64,000 bases of DNA from Lignipirellula cremea (GCF_007751035.1 NZ_CP036433.1:6863001-6927000); one strand, 5' to 3'; shown: positions 1 through 9,340, numbered from the stretch's first letter. The notes: generated from the sequence alone by a model not told the origin. Numbers and translations: made by a program.

Positions 1-731
1 ATCCCGGCCACATACAACTCAAACCGTTCGGCGACCGGCGGATCGCCCGCCACGCGAGCCAGGGCGGCCTGGCTGGGCGGATAGCTGTGCAGCAGCGTGG
101 GGCGTGCGACTCCCAGGTGCGGCTCCACCTTCAGAGCCAGCAGCAGGTTCAGCCATTCGTCCCGCTGGACGAGCGACAGGTTCGCGGGACGATCGTCGCC
201 CAGGGCGTCCCGTAATTCGCTCGTATCGGCCTGCAGTGGATCGACGCCTGCATAATCGAGAAACGCCTGGCGATAGCTCAGGCGTTCGGGCCGGCGACCC
301 AGGATCGCCTCGCAAAAATCGGCCAGCAGCTCCATCCCGGCGTGCAGGTCGTCGCCCACCCGGTACCATTCCAGCAGGGTGAACTCGGGGTTATGGCGGT
401 CCCCTTGTTCGGCCCCACGAAAGGCGTGCGTGATCTGATAAATGGCCTCGGCGCCAGCGGCCAGCAGCCGCTTCATGGCGAATTCCGGCGAGGTCTGCAG
501 CCACAGGGTGCGGCCCGTTTCGGGCTGGCACGGGTCAGGGAACAGCACCGCCGATAGCGGGTCCAGATGCCGATCGACGACCGTATCGGCCGACAGCAAA
601 GGCGTTTCGACTTCCCAGAAATCACGCGTATCAAAGAAGGCACGCGTTTGCTGCAGCAGCTTCGCGCGGAAGCGAAGCGTTTCCAGCGATGCCGTGGGGC
701 CAAAATCCGGGGCAGAAGAATGGGGGGCCAT
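1..731 (-). CDS. epmA: EF-P--(R)-beta-lysine ligase EpmA-like (GenX/PoxA), 3' end outside window
   Basis: The family is a shortened class II lysyl-tRNA synthetase without the anticodon domain that attaches (R)-beta-lysine to elongation factor P. The 243 visible codons start MAPHSSAPDFGP and run off the left edge without a stop. Visible marks are DFWEVETP (class II motif 1 region), LWLQTSPEFAMKRLL, ITHAFRGAEQGDRHNPEFTLLEWY (motif 2 region, split here by name only) and the LysRS-type ERFELYVAG near the edge. The early catalytic core with no OB-fold ahead of it points to EpmA rather than LysRS. AGG lies about 6 bases before the ATG. The missing part should hold motif 3 and the end of a protein of about 320 residues. 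Confidence 0.85.
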   Translation of the reverse strand, partial: MAPHSSAPDFGPTASLETLRFRAKLLQQTRAFFDTRDFWEVETPLLSADTVVDRHLDPLSAVLFPDPCQPETGRTLWLQTSPEFAMKRLLAAGAEAIYQITHAFRGAEQGDRHNPEFTLLEWYRVGDDLHAGMELLADFCEAILGRRPERLSYRQAFLDYAGVDPLQADTSELRDALGDDRPANLSLVQRDEWLNLLLALKVEPHLGVARPTLLHSYPPSQAALARVAGDPPVAERFELYVAG

Positions 732-817
732 GCAAGCCTGAGTGCGGTGCCCCCGGCCGGGCCCGAAGGGAGGAAAAGAACGGCGGCCTACCGGCCTGCC
801 AGTCGGTTACTCTGCGG

Positions 818-1390
818 CTATTTTTCGTAAGCTTCAGGCGGCTTCCGTTTGACCAGGTCTTCGCCGTATTCGGCCGCCAGTTTGACGCGTTCACGGTCCG
901 CCTTTTTGATTACGTCGTCCGTTACGATCAAAGGACGCGACGCCGGCCGCAGCCGGCCTGTTTCCAGATCCTGCGCGTAGTAATACATAATGCCGCTGCG
1001 ATCCTTGAATGCCGCCGCCAGAATCTGCACGCCGGAAAAGACCTCCAGCTGGCCGCGCACCTCGGGGGGATCCGTCTCCAGTCGCAAAATATCGCCCGTG
1101 TTGTAATCGAAGATCACATCTTCGACCAGCATCTGCTTGTAACGCCGAAAGTCGATGGTCGTGATCTCGACGCGCGACAGAAACAGCACCGGCGTCCTAC
1201 GCGAGTTGCTGAAGTCACGCTGGCTGAACTTGTAATGGTTGACATCCGGCAGGGGAACTTCAGGCGGATCGGTCGTCGAACTGGTCGACTTTTTCAGCGT
1301 CAATTCTTCGCGCGTCGCCTGGGCGAAGGAAGGCGTCGCCACCGCAACGAACAGGCAAAGCAGTACCGGCGCCAGACAAAGGAATCGCAT
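818..1390 (-). CDS. Exported protein of unknown function
   Basis: 190 residues. The ATG at 1390 is preferred because it opens directly into a signal peptide (MRFLCLAPVLLCLFVAVA...SFAQA); an in-frame start 33 bases upstream would add a non-signal extension. The mature part is soluble-looking, with short hydrophobic strands (VLFLSRVEITTIDF, VEDVIFDYNTGDILRLE, GIMYYYAQDLETGRL) and a charged C-terminus rich in Lys and Glu. No family recognised. It follows epmA's start by 87 bases on the same strand and precedes the cytochrome genes' end by 97 bases, so it could sit at the tail of the respiratory operon. Probably periplasmic. Confidence 0.7.
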   Translation of the reverse strand: MRFLCLAPVLLCLFVAVATPSFAQATREELTLKKSTSSTTDPPEVPLPDVNHYKFSQRDFSNSRRTPVLFLSRVEITTIDFRRYKQMLVEDVIFDYNTGDILRLETDPPEVRGQLEVFSGVQILAAAFKDRSGIMYYYAQDLETGRLRPASRPLIVTDDVIKKADRERVKLAAEYGEDLVKRKPPEAYEK

Positions 1391-1519
1391 GGATCCAACC
1401 TGAGTGCTGGAGAGAGAAGTCAAAAGGTCTCTCGCCAGTATAACCCAGGACCGGCCAGGACGAAAAATTTTTCCTGGCCGGTGAGCGAAACGGGCGGACG
1501 ATTTGCCACCAGACGACGA

Positions 1520-4500
1520 TTAGTCGGCGTCTTTCGACAGGTCTTCTCCGCGGAGCCAGCGGGCCAGCAGGGTGAGATCGTCTTTGCTGAGCAGGTTAAT
1601 CGGATGGTCCTTGCTGTGGAACTCGGGCATCCGATCGTTGCCGGAACCGTAGAACCTTTCCGCCGTCGGGTTGGAGATCATGCCGACGAGCCACTCCCGC
1701 GAAGCCCAGCCGATCAGGTCGGGGGCGCCGGAGTTCTCATTGTCGTGCCACTGATGGCAGTCGGTGCAGCTGAACTCGTCGACCAGGGCGGTGGAGCCCT
1801 TTTCGATCAGGCCGTCCTCTTTGGCTTTGGCGTCGGCTTCGGCCTGGGCCGGCAAGGCCGCTTCGGCCGACAGGGCGGCGATCAGGGCGGTCAGGTTTTC
1901 CTGCTGCTCTTCGTCGAGATCCGCCAGGCTGTCTTCCACAAAGCCGACCATGTCGCCATCCTTGTGGCGAGTGGCGCCAAAGTAATGCCGGGACTGGATC
2001 TTCTCGGGGTTTAACAGTCCCGCCAGCCAGTCCCGCGAGCCGAAGCCTTCCAGGTTGGGAGCGCTCGGCCGCTTGGAAACAATCCCCTGCCCGTCGGCGT
2101 CGACCTTGCTATGGCAAGCGGAGCAGTTCGAGGTGAACAGGGCTTCGGCCCGGGCCGTGCGTTCCTCGCCGACCGTGGAAACCTGGCCGACCAGCGGCTC
2201 CGGTTCGGCGGTCAAAGTGCGGGCGGACCTCACGGCGATCTCCGCGTCGAGGGCCGAATGCGGCTGGACGAAACGACCGGCCTGCGGCTCGTACGTATCA
2301 AAACGCAACCAGTCGACGATCATGGACAGTTCGCTGATTTTGACCGCGTTCCTTTCCGGGTGCTGCAGGTCAGCCGCGTAGCTCTGCATGCGGTCGTTTT
2401 CATTGCGATAAAATCGCTCGTGCGTCGGCTCACTGACCATCCCCAGCATCCATTCATAGGAGCCATAACCGGTCAGGTCGGGCGCCAGTCCCAGCTGGCC
2501 CGTGTCTCCCACACGATGGCAGTAGGTGGCGCAAGTCTGCTTCATCAACACCAGACCGCGTTCGATCTGGGCGGAGTCCTCAATTTCCAGCGGACGCTGA
2601 TATCCGAGTTGGGCCTGGGCGCTGAGCGCGACAATGATCGCCTGGCGATCGGCCAGACGCTGATCGTTCTGCTTTTTCAGCCCGGCAAGTTCGGCCTGCT
2701 TTTTGGTTTGTTCTTCCTTGAGCGAAGCCTCGACTTTGGCCGCTTCGTCGGCGTCTTGCGGCAGGTTTTTCAGGTCCTTCGCAATCGCATCCAGGGCGCC
2801 CTGGGCTTTGGCGATTTGCGCAGGGAACTCACCGTAGTACGACTTGACCCATTCGGCCATGCGACCGTCTTTGTGGGCCGTGTCGCCAAAATAGGGCGAC
2901 ACAATCCGACGGCGGTAGTTGGCCGGGTTGTCTTCCTCTTCGGCAATTTTGGGGTCGGAGGACTTCTCTGGCTCCAGCACGTCCCGGCGAGAGATTTGCT
3001 CGGGATCGAGCAGCCCTTCCAGCCATTCGCGGGAAGCAAAGCGGTACAGGTTTGCCGCGCCCAGGCTGGGGTCTTCGTACAGGACCTTGCCGTCCTTGCG
3101 GACGACACGCGCCGGCTCCTCTTCGGTCGCTTCGGTTACGACGGGCATCTGGAAACGGGTCAGCCGCAGCGTTTCCACCAGGTGCTCGGCCTCGGCTTCT
3201 GCCGGCGTTTCCACCGGTCCTTCAAAAGCGTGGCAGCTGGCGCAGTGACGCTCAAACAGCACAGGGCCCTGCATCAGCGGATCGTTCCGCACCAGGGAAA
3301 CGGCGCCGTCTTTGGGAATCATTTGCGGCGGACTGGCGTTGCCGTCGTCGTCTTTGGTGCGTCGCTGCACCAGTTCGATCGCGCGTTCCGCTTCGTGGAC
3401 CGCTTTTTTCTGGGCCAGCTGGAAGCTGGGATTGTTCGCGTCTTCGCGCATGGCGATGAAGGTTAGCGCTCCGGCCCCCACGATCAGCACGCACAGGAAC
3501 GCCACATTGAATTTATGCCCGCCTTTGAACCAGGCAATAATCGGGGCCAGGGCCAGCACGGTCATAATCAGACCAGGCAGCACCAGCGCGCCGACAAATT
3601 CCGAGTTGATCGAACCTTCCGGGCCATCGAAGTACTTGAGCAGCTGGAACAGGAACAGGAAGTACCATTCCGGGCGAGCCGCATCGTACGGCGCCGAGCG
3701 ATCGGCCGGCGCCATCAGTTCGGCTCCGCGATGTTCGGCCGTCAGCGAACCGGACAGGGCTCCGCCCACATCAAAGTGAATCGCGCTCAGCAGCACCAGC
3801 ACCAGCAACACCAGACAGCCGATGCTGTCCCAGAAGACCTGATAGGGCCAGAACGACTGGTCCGGCTTGTTCGCCCGAATGACCGGATGCAATCCATGGC
3901 GACGGAACACAGCGATATGCAGCGCCAGGAAGATCATCAGCAAGGCCGGCAGCACGCCCGCATGCAAGGCGAAAAACCGGGTGAGCGTATGATGGCCGTA
4001 GTCGGTTCCGCCCAGCACGACCTGCTGGATATCCTGCCCCACAAAGGGGACAAGCGTCATCAGGTTGGTGGCCACATTGGTGGCCCAGTAGCCTTTTTGA
4101 TCCCATGGCAGCAGGTAACCGGTCAAGCCCAGCCCCATCACGATCTGCATCAGCACCAGACCCAGCCAGTAGTTCACCTCGCGGGGAGCTTTATAGGCGC
4201 CGTCGAAAATCACCTGGATCAGGTGCAGCCCCAGCACGACCATCATGGCCGAAGCCATAAAATGATGGATGCCGCGGAGCAGCCAGCCGCCCGTCATTTC
4301 GTACTGAATGTAGTACACGCTTTCCCAGGCCGTCTGGCTGCTGGGGCTGTACGCCATCCACAGGAACAGGCCGGTAATCGCCTGGGTCACAAAGGCAAAA
4401 ACCAGCATGCTGCCAGTCGCGTAACGCAGCCGGGCCCCGTACGGCACGTTCTCATACAGGGCTTCGTGCAACAAACGGCGAGCGCCGGTGCGATTGTCGA

Positions 4501-4522
4501 ACCAGTCGATCAGCTTGTACAT
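1520..4522 (-). CDS. Cytochrome b (b6 type) fused to a four-heme cytochrome c region
   Basis: 1000 residues from the ATG at 4522 (AGGA about 10 bases upstream). Residues 1-390 are a cytochrome b: heme ligands H86/H100 and H187/H202 (15 apart in the second pair, as in b6), and the Qo motif PEWY at 283-286, with about eight membrane helices. A periplasmic part follows with c-heme sites CASCH (about 425), CATYCH (about 662), CSACH (about 798) and CTDCH (about 917). The CATYCH site has three residues between the cysteines rather than two. Repeated modules around each heme contain 'S(R/Y)EWL.G(M/L)' and 'H(K/E)DG.M'. The Rieske gene lies 79 bases upstream. The protein probably replaces both cytochrome b and c1 in a quinol-oxidising complex. 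A coiled Ala/Lys/Glu stretch lies near residues 580-640. Confidence 0.93.
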   Translation of the reverse strand: MYKLIDWFDNRTGARRLLHEALYENVPYGARLRYATGSMLVFAFVTQAITGLFLWMAYSPSSQTAWESVYYIQYEMTGGWLLRGIHHFMASAMMVVLGLHLIQVIFDGAYKAPREVNYWLGLVLMQIVMGLGLTGYLLPWDQKGYWATNVATNLMTLVPFVGQDIQQVVLGGTDYGHHTLTRFFALHAGVLPALLMIFLALHIAVFRRHGLHPVIRANKPDQSFWPYQVFWDSIGCLVLLVLVLLSAIHFDVGGALSGSLTAEHRGAELMAPADRSAPYDAARPEWYFLFLFQLLKYFDGPEGSINSEFVGALVLPGLIMTVLALAPIIAWFKGGHKFNVAFLCVLIVGAGALTFIAMREDANNPSFQLAQKKAVHEAERAIELVQRRTKDDDGNASPPQMIPKDGAVSLVRNDPLMQGPVLFERHCASCHAFEGPVETPAEAEAEHLVETLRLTRFQMPVVTEATEEEPARVVRKDGKVLYEDPSLGAANLYRFASREWLEGLLDPEQISRRDVLEPEKSSDPKIAEEEDNPANYRRRIVSPYFGDTAHKDGRMAEWVKSYYGEFPAQIAKAQGALDAIAKDLKNLPQDADEAAKVEASLKEEQTKKQAELAGLKKQNDQRLADRQAIIVALSAQAQLGYQRPLEIEDSAQIERGLVLMKQTCATYCHRVGDTGQLGLAPDLTGYGSYEWMLGMVSEPTHERFYRNENDRMQSYAADLQHPERNAVKISELSMIVDWLRFDTYEPQAGRFVQPHSALDAEIAVRSARTLTAEPEPLVGQVSTVGEERTARAEALFTSNCSACHSKVDADGQGIVSKRPSAPNLEGFGSRDWLAGLLNPEKIQSRHYFGATRHKDGDMVGFVEDSLADLDEEQQENLTALIAALSAEAALPAQAEADAKAKEDGLIEKGSTALVDEFSCTDCHQWHDNENSGAPDLIGWASREWLVGMISNPTAERFYGSGNDRMPEFHSKDHPINLLSKDDLTLLARWLRGEDLSKDAD

Positions 4523-4601
4523 GGAAACAGTTTCCTGGGACGCCAGCAAAAGGGCGAGGGGGCGACAAAGCGGGTTACGAGCAGACGCAGGGAGAAGCCG
4601 G

Positions 4602-5222
4602 CTAGCCCTTGGGGACCAGATCGTGAATGCCTGGGTAATAGTTGATGAACTTCACCCAGACTTCCCCCAGCTTGAGCTTTTCCGGATCGACTTCGAGCGC
4701 GTCGAGCGGCCGCGGGCTGGGATTGGATTTCCCTTTGACCTTGGAACCGTCGAGTTCAAACTCGCTGTTATGACAAGGACAGGCAAACACATCGTGCGCG
4801 GCAGCGTAAGAAACAAAGCAGCCGGCGTGCGGGCAGCTGGCGTTGAACGCCTTGATCTCGCCGTCTTCTTTGCGGAGCAGAAAAATGGCGCCAATCGGCT
4901 GGTTGGCGTCCCGATTCCAGGCGTCGACCAGATCGTCCAGCACCGGAAACTGGGCCGGCGTGTTGTCGGCCGGCACGGACTCCAGCGAGGTGATCCGCAG
5001 CCATTTGCCGGGCCCGTTGGCGCCGATCGCTTCCCGACGGAACAGCGGATCAAACAGCACCAGCATCCCGGCGCCTAGCGCCGGCAAGCCGACAACAAAT
5101 CCGACAAATCCCGCCGCCAGTTCCCATATCAGGCTGCGGCGGGTCGGTCCGCCCGGAGCGGGCGCGTCGACCACAGCAGGTTCTTTGCCAGGTTTAACAG
5201 GTTTTTTCGAAGAATCGGCCAC
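4602..5222 (-). CDS. Rieske 2Fe-2S subunit of a bc-type complex
   Basis: 206 residues from a GTG at 5222, chosen because GGAG sits 8 bases before it; a longer in-frame form from 5351 would add a proline-rich leader with no signal. A basic Pro/Lys N-terminus (cytosolic) is followed by one membrane anchor at about 31-58. Cluster-binding box 1 is CPHAGC (C130, H132, C135) and box 2 is CPCHNS (C148, H151), with C135 and C150 as the usual disulfide pair. The protein carries electrons from quinol to the c-hemes of the next gene, which starts 79 bases downstream on the same strand. Confidence 0.93.
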   Translation of the reverse strand: MADSSKKPVKPGKEPAVVDAPAPGGPTRRSLIWELAAGFVGFVVGLPALGAGMLVLFDPLFRREAIGANGPGKWLRITSLESVPADNTPAQFPVLDDLVDAWNRDANQPIGAIFLLRKEDGEIKAFNASCPHAGCFVSYAAAHDVFACPCHNSEFELDGSKVKGKSNPSPRPLDALEVDPEKLKLGEVWVKFINYYPGIHDLVPKG

Positions 5223-5400
5223 GACAGGGTCTCCGCAAGGCGAGAACAGCGGAACAGGGGGGCAGTGTGTTGGGGCGGTCGTGTGGATGTCTGTCCAGCA
5301 CAAACCGGGCGGGACGAAAGGGGCAGGTCCCAGGGACGACGAATTCCGCAATGAGAAGCCGCCATGATTCCAAGGGAAAACCTTTACCTCTCACAGGGAA

Positions 5401-6384
5401 TTATCGCATGGCTTTGCGCACGCCGTCAAGCACGACAGGCTGGGCCTCGGACAGGGAGCCTTCGATGAACGCTCCGGCCGCTGCGCGATGGCCGCCGCCG
5501 CCAAACAGACCGGCGACTTCGCTGCAGTTCAGCTCGCACTGGCTACGGAAGCTCAGCTTGAATCCGCCCGTAGCCTGCTCGACCATAATCACGGCCACTT
5601 CCACGCCCGCAATGCCAAGCAGCATGTTGACCACGTCTTCGGTATCGCTGGGCAAGGCGCCCGTTTCGGTGAAGTCTTCCTTCAGGGCGAACGTATACGC
5701 CAGGCGGCCGTCGAGCTCCACTTCGATATTCGCCAGGATCCGGCCCCGCAGCTTCACCCGGCCGACCGTATCCTGCTCGTACAGGGCAGCATAAATGGCC
5801 GGCGGACTGGCCCCGGCGGTGATCAGCTTCGCCATGTATTCATAGCACGAAGGCGACGCCGACGGAAAACGAAACCAGCCGGTATCGGTCGCGACCGCCG
5901 CAAACAACGGCGTGGCGATGGCCGGCGTCAGCGGCACATGCAGATGTTCGGCCAGTTCGGCGACCAGGCGTCCGGTCGCTTCAGCCGTGGTGTTTTTGTA
6001 AAGCGCGGCGCCCAGGTCGTCTTCGCTCACATGGTGGTCAAAGATCAACTTTTTGGCCGGCGTCGCTTTGACAACCTCGCCCATCGGTCCCAGCTGGGCC
6101 CAGGCGCTGGTGTCCAGGATCATCATCACTTCGCGGTCGTCGAGATCCGCCACTTCGACGCCCTGGCCCAGGGTTTCAATCCGCAGGTCGGGGTCGATGA
6201 ACGCCAGATTCGGCGGAGTCGGATGGCCGTTGACAATGCGAACGTCCTTCCCGAGCGACTCCAGCACCCCCATCATCCCCAGTTCGCTTCCCAGCGCATC
6301 ACAATCAGGACGGATATGGCTGGTCAAGAGAAATCGTTCATGGGCGCCAATCAGCGCCACCAGGGCAGGCCAATCTATCGACAT
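5401..6384 (-). CDS. nrnA: DHH/DHHA1 phosphoesterase, NrnA-like (oligoribonuclease / pAp phosphatase)
   Basis: 327 residues, usual length for the family. N-terminal DHH domain: TSHIRPDCDALGSE (metal-binding), ILDTSAW and FDHHVSED (the DHH motif, about residue 115). C-terminal DHHA1 domain ends with the glycine-rich GGGGHRAAAGAF substrate loop. The family degrades short RNA oligonucleotides from the 5' end and dephosphorylates 3',5'-pAp using Mn2+. The start is the ATG at 6384 (MSIDWPALVAL); no strong ribosome site is seen. It precedes the Rieske gene on the same strand with a gap of about 180 bases. Confidence 0.9.
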   Translation of the reverse strand: MSIDWPALVALIGAHERFLLTSHIRPDCDALGSELGMMGVLESLGKDVRIVNGHPTPPNLAFIDPDLRIETLGQGVEVADLDDREVMMILDTSAWAQLGPMGEVVKATPAKKLIFDHHVSEDDLGAALYKNTTAEATGRLVAELAEHLHVPLTPAIATPLFAAVATDTGWFRFPSASPSCYEYMAKLITAGASPPAIYAALYEQDTVGRVKLRGRILANIEVELDGRLAYTFALKEDFTETGALPSDTEDVVNMLLGIAGVEVAVIMVEQATGGFKLSFRSQCELNCSEVAGLFGGGGHRAAAGAFIEGSLSEAQPVVLDGVRKAMR

Positions 6385-6646
6385 CGGGCTGACAATCCGT
6401 AGGGGAAGTATGTCAATTAACGCCGCGACTATCGCGACTTTTCTTCAACCGGCAGTTTAGCCCGTCGGCCTCCCGTCGACTACCGCGGGGGCAGGGATTG
6501 GAATTTGTGGGGGAGAAAGAACGAACGACAAGCGGCAAGCGACAGAGGGAGGACGGCTTATGGGCGGCGCCTGGGCGGTGTGGCGTTTATGATGGGATGC
6601 GAGGTCGTGGGGATCGGGGATTGTCTGCAAGGTTGTCGAGGGTCGT

Positions 6647-8200
6647 ATGGTGATGCTGGTTGAGCCGGAGGAACGCCGCTTTCTGGGACTGCTGTCGCGC
6701 ATGTCCCACGCCAACCCGTTCCTGCCGGAACGGATCGAGCTGGAGCGGGAACTGCTGGGCGACGACGCCGTGAGCACCGCCCCGGTCTGGAGCAAAGAAA
6801 GCGATCTGGTCAGCGATCGGGCCAATATCGAAAAGCTGTTCGCCCGGGTGGAGCCGCTGGCCAACCGACTGCGCGAACGGATGGCGGAAGGAGCCACGGC
6901 CGAACCGGGCGACCTGGACCTGTATGACGACCTGATTCTGTACCTGCTGTATTACCGTTTCCACGACGAATTCCGCACCGCGATCGCCAACAGCCAGGAC
7001 GTCGCCGCCCCGCCGGTCGTGCCGCACTGGGAGCCGTTTCTGGAAACGTTCCGCCGCTATTACGAAACGCCCGGCCGGCCTGCGCCCGTCGCGCATGATC
7101 CGGCCCACCTGTTCGCTGGCTTCTTCCAGGTGCGTCGGGCGTTCCATCATATTTACCACTTCATCGTCGGCGCCTCGATGCCGGCCGCCAGGCTCAGGGC
7201 GGCCGTCTGGCAGTCGATCTTCACCCACGAGCTGCGCCGATACCGCCGCACGCTGTACAAATCGCTGGGCGATATCACTACGCTGATCTCCGGCCCTTCC
7301 GGCACCGGGAAAGAACTGGTCGCCAGGGCGATCGGCCTGTCGCGCTACATTCCCTTCGACGTCAAACAGCGTCGCTTTACAGAGCTGTTCCACGCTTCGT
7401 TTTATCCGCTGAACCTGTCGGCTCTCAGCCCGACACTGATTGAATCCGAGCTGTTCGGCCATTGTCGCGGGGCCTTTACCGGCGCAGTCGGAGACCGCCA
7501 GGGCTGGCTGGAAGTGTGCACCCCCTTGGGGACCGTCTTTCTGGACGAGATCGGCGAGCTCGATCCGTCGATCCAGGTCAAGCTGCTCCGCGTGCTGCAG
7601 TCCCGCATGTTCCAGCGACTGGGCGAATCCAGCGACCGCCGGTTCCCCGGCAAGATCATCGCCGCGACCAATCGCGATCTGGCAGCCGACATGCTGTCCG
7701 GCAGTTTTCGGCAGGACTTTTACTATCGTCTGTGCAGCGACATGATCCGCACCCCCGCGCTGCACGAGCAGTTGGCCGATCAGCCGGCCGACCTGTACAA
7801 CCTGGTCCGCTTCATCACCCAGCGGATCGCGGATGAAGAAGCCGAAAGCATCGCGCAAGAGGTCGTCGAGTGGATTGAAGGCCACCTGGGCAGCGACTAC
7901 CCGTGGCCCGGCAATATCCGGGAACTGGAGCAGTGCGTACGGAACGTGATGATCCGCCGCGAGTACCTGCCGCCGCCCTGCGCGCCGACGCCAACCGTGC
8001 ATCCGATCAGCGAAGCGCTCGCCCGCTGCGAGCTATCCGCCGATCAGTTGCTGCGCATGTACTGCACGTACGCCTATCAAAAGATCGGCAGCTTCGAGCA
8101 GACCGCCAAAGCCCTGCAGCTGGACCGCCGCACCGTCAAAAGCAAAGTCGACGAAGAGCTGCTGGAAACCCTCCAGGCGGAGTTCGAACGGCCCAGCTGA
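6647..8200 (+). CDS. Sigma-54-dependent transcription activator (AAA+), unusual N-terminal domain
   Basis: 517 residues. The central AAA+ domain has Walker A GPSGTGKE (about 214), the sigma-54 contact loop GAFTGA (about 274), Walker B FLDEIGEL and the sensor region AATNRDL, followed by YPWPGNIREL. A C-terminal helix-turn-helix (SFEQTAKALQLDRRTVKSKV) should bind enhancer DNA. The first 200 residues are neither a receiver nor a recognisable PAS or GAF domain; they are rich in aromatic and acidic residues and likely sense a signal I cannot identify. GAGGG lies 4 bases before the ATG at 6647 and 10 before a second ATG at 6653, so either may be used. Transcribed away from the nrnA gene. Confidence 0.9.
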   Translation: MVMLVEPEERRFLGLLSRMSHANPFLPERIELERELLGDDAVSTAPVWSKESDLVSDRANIEKLFARVEPLANRLRERMAEGATAEPGDLDLYDDLILYLLYYRFHDEFRTAIANSQDVAAPPVVPHWEPFLETFRRYYETPGRPAPVAHDPAHLFAGFFQVRRAFHHIYHFIVGASMPAARLRAAVWQSIFTHELRRYRRTLYKSLGDITTLISGPSGTGKELVARAIGLSRYIPFDVKQRRFTELFHASFYPLNLSALSPTLIESELFGHCRGAFTGAVGDRQGWLEVCTPLGTVFLDEIGELDPSIQVKLLRVLQSRMFQRLGESSDRRFPGKIIAATNRDLAADMLSGSFRQDFYYRLCSDMIRTPALHEQLADQPADLYNLVRFITQRIADEEAESIAQEVVEWIEGHLGSDYPWPGNIRELEQCVRNVMIRREYLPPPCAPTPTVHPISEALARCELSADQLLRMYCTYAYQKIGSFEQTAKALQLDRRTVKSKVDEELLETLQAEFERPS

Positions 8201-8221
8201 TACGGCGGCCTGACAAGGGAC

Positions 8222-8238
8222 AGTCGACTTTCTGCGCC
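8222..8238 (+). repeat. Dispersed 17-base repeat, copy 1
   Basis: AGTCGACTTTCTGCGCC occurs here and, identically, at 46563-46579; its core also appears inverted at 46429-46442. All copies are intergenic, so it is probably part of a dispersed repeat family. Confidence 0.6.
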
Positions 8239-8414
8239 TGCTTTCTCGCAAAACGACGAAAAGTAATCGTGCAGGAACGAAGGAAAAACAACTTCGGTTT
8301 TTGTAGAACACGAAGCACCCTTAATATAGCAATCCTGCTTGAGATCACGCCATGAAGTATGTGGCTGGGGCATCCTGGCCAACTTCATCCACGATGGTCC
8401 GCTGCCGACCTCTC

Positions 8415-8558
8415 CTTTGCGCCTTCGCGCCTTTGCGTGAGATCCACTTCGCGATCGAATCGCCAAACCGTCTTTGAACGGCGGGAAGATAAAGGGAGCG
8501 GATTCAAAAATCTCCCTCGCGGAAATGGGGACTCACGCAAAGGCGCGAAGGCGCAAAG
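8415..8558. repeat. 27-base perfect inverted repeat around a 90-base spacer
   Basis: Arm 8415-8441 is the exact reverse complement of arm 8532-8558; the arms are built of near-repeats of the word GCGCCTTTGC/GCGCCTTCGC. Words of this kind (GCAAAGGCGCAAAG) recur in intergenic DNA of many bacteria. Transcribed, the whole would fold as a long hairpin. Confidence 0.75.
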
Positions 8559-8720
8559 AACCAGAAGAATGTGAGAAATATATGGCCACGGCCCCTGTGG
8601 ACGGAGTGCTTCTGATTCCTGCCAGACGGGGAAATCACCGAAGTTGCTTTTCTCCGGTTCCCCAGTAATTTTCCTCGCGTTCCCAAGTCGATCGTGTAGC
8701 CGACCTACCGACTCCGTTCG

Positions 8721-9059
8721 TCAAGATCGAGATGGCCCCCAGAGATCGTCGACAGGTGGATCGCAGGATATTCGATAGCGAACATGCCAATCGTCGAGTA
8801 ACCTGCCCTCGCTTACTGCTTCAACACACTCCGCGACGGTCAGCAGGGAAATGATCACGCGTTCGATCAACAGAGGTCGTCGCCAATGCGCCGCGTCACC
8901 CCATTGATCGCTTCCTTTCATTGCCCGTTCTCTGGCCAGATACAACTCCTGTAGAATCTGCCTGTTGCCCGAAAGAGCGAGTACCTTTGCCGACTCAAAT
9001 GCGAGCTGAGCTTCCTCGCGAAAAAGGTTTTCAAGCAGTTTCTCTAAGTTTTCGTCCAT
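8721..9059 (-). CDS. Small hypothetical protein
   Basis: 112 residues from the ATG at 9059 (MDENLEKLLENLF). The N-terminal half looks helical and amphipathic (LEKLLENLFREEAQLAFESA), the middle has WGDAAHWRRPLLIERVIISLLTVAECVE, and the end is proline-rich. No signal peptide or membrane segment. No family recognised. Base composition is less GC-rich than the neighbours, and the gene is flanked on both sides by intergenic repeats, which could mean an acquired gene or a spurious frame. No good ribosome site is visible. Confidence 0.5.
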   Translation of the reverse strand: MDENLEKLLENLFREEAQLAFESAKVLALSGNRQILQELYLARERAMKGSDQWGDAAHWRRPLLIERVIISLLTVAECVEAVSEGRLLDDWHVRYRISCDPPVDDLWGPSRS

Positions 9060-9159
9060 TGTCCAAGGCTTGCAGGCTACCGGAGTTGCCGTAATCATCC
9101 GTGAAGTCACTCACGGTTCAGTTCTCTCGTAAACAGAGGGAATCTGACTGGCTCTCCCC

Positions 9160-9275
9160 TGACAAAAAAGTTCGCGACGGAGATCACTGAGGATTACAGA
9201 AAAGGAGGAACACAAGACGCTTATCCTCTCCTCCTTTTCCTCTGTGTTCCTCGGCGGCCTCTGCGATGAATTCCT
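9160..9275. repeat. Imperfect inverted repeat of A/G-rich and C/T-rich words
   Basis: AAAGGAGGA and GAGGAACAC (about 9199-9214) recur in reverse complement as TCCTCCTTT and GTGTTCCTC (about 9230-9252). The words resemble the short 'ACGGAGAACACAGAGG'-type repeats common in intergenic DNA of several phyla. No coding signal here. Confidence 0.45.
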
Positions 9276-9340
9276 TTTTTGGACGCCTTTCGATTCTGTG
9301 TCAAGCCGAACGAGAGACGACTTGCCGCCGAGTACGTCGG

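Larger units (their letters stand above)
8201..8720. other. Intergenic stretch with repeats, no gene seen
   Basis: About 520 bases between convergent genes. It holds a 17-base sequence (8222-8238) that recurs at 46563-46579, and a 27-base perfect inverted repeat (8415-8441 and 8532-8558). Short open frames here show no start signals or recognisable protein. Confidence 0.6.

Noticed and set aside
2111-3466. 451-codon plus-strand open frame
   Set aside because: Antisense to the cytochrome b/c fusion and rich in His/Arg/Gln runs typical of shadow frames; no recognisable domain.
6587-8002. 471-codon minus-strand open frame
   Set aside because: Antisense to the sigma-54 activator, which has Walker and GAFTGA motifs.
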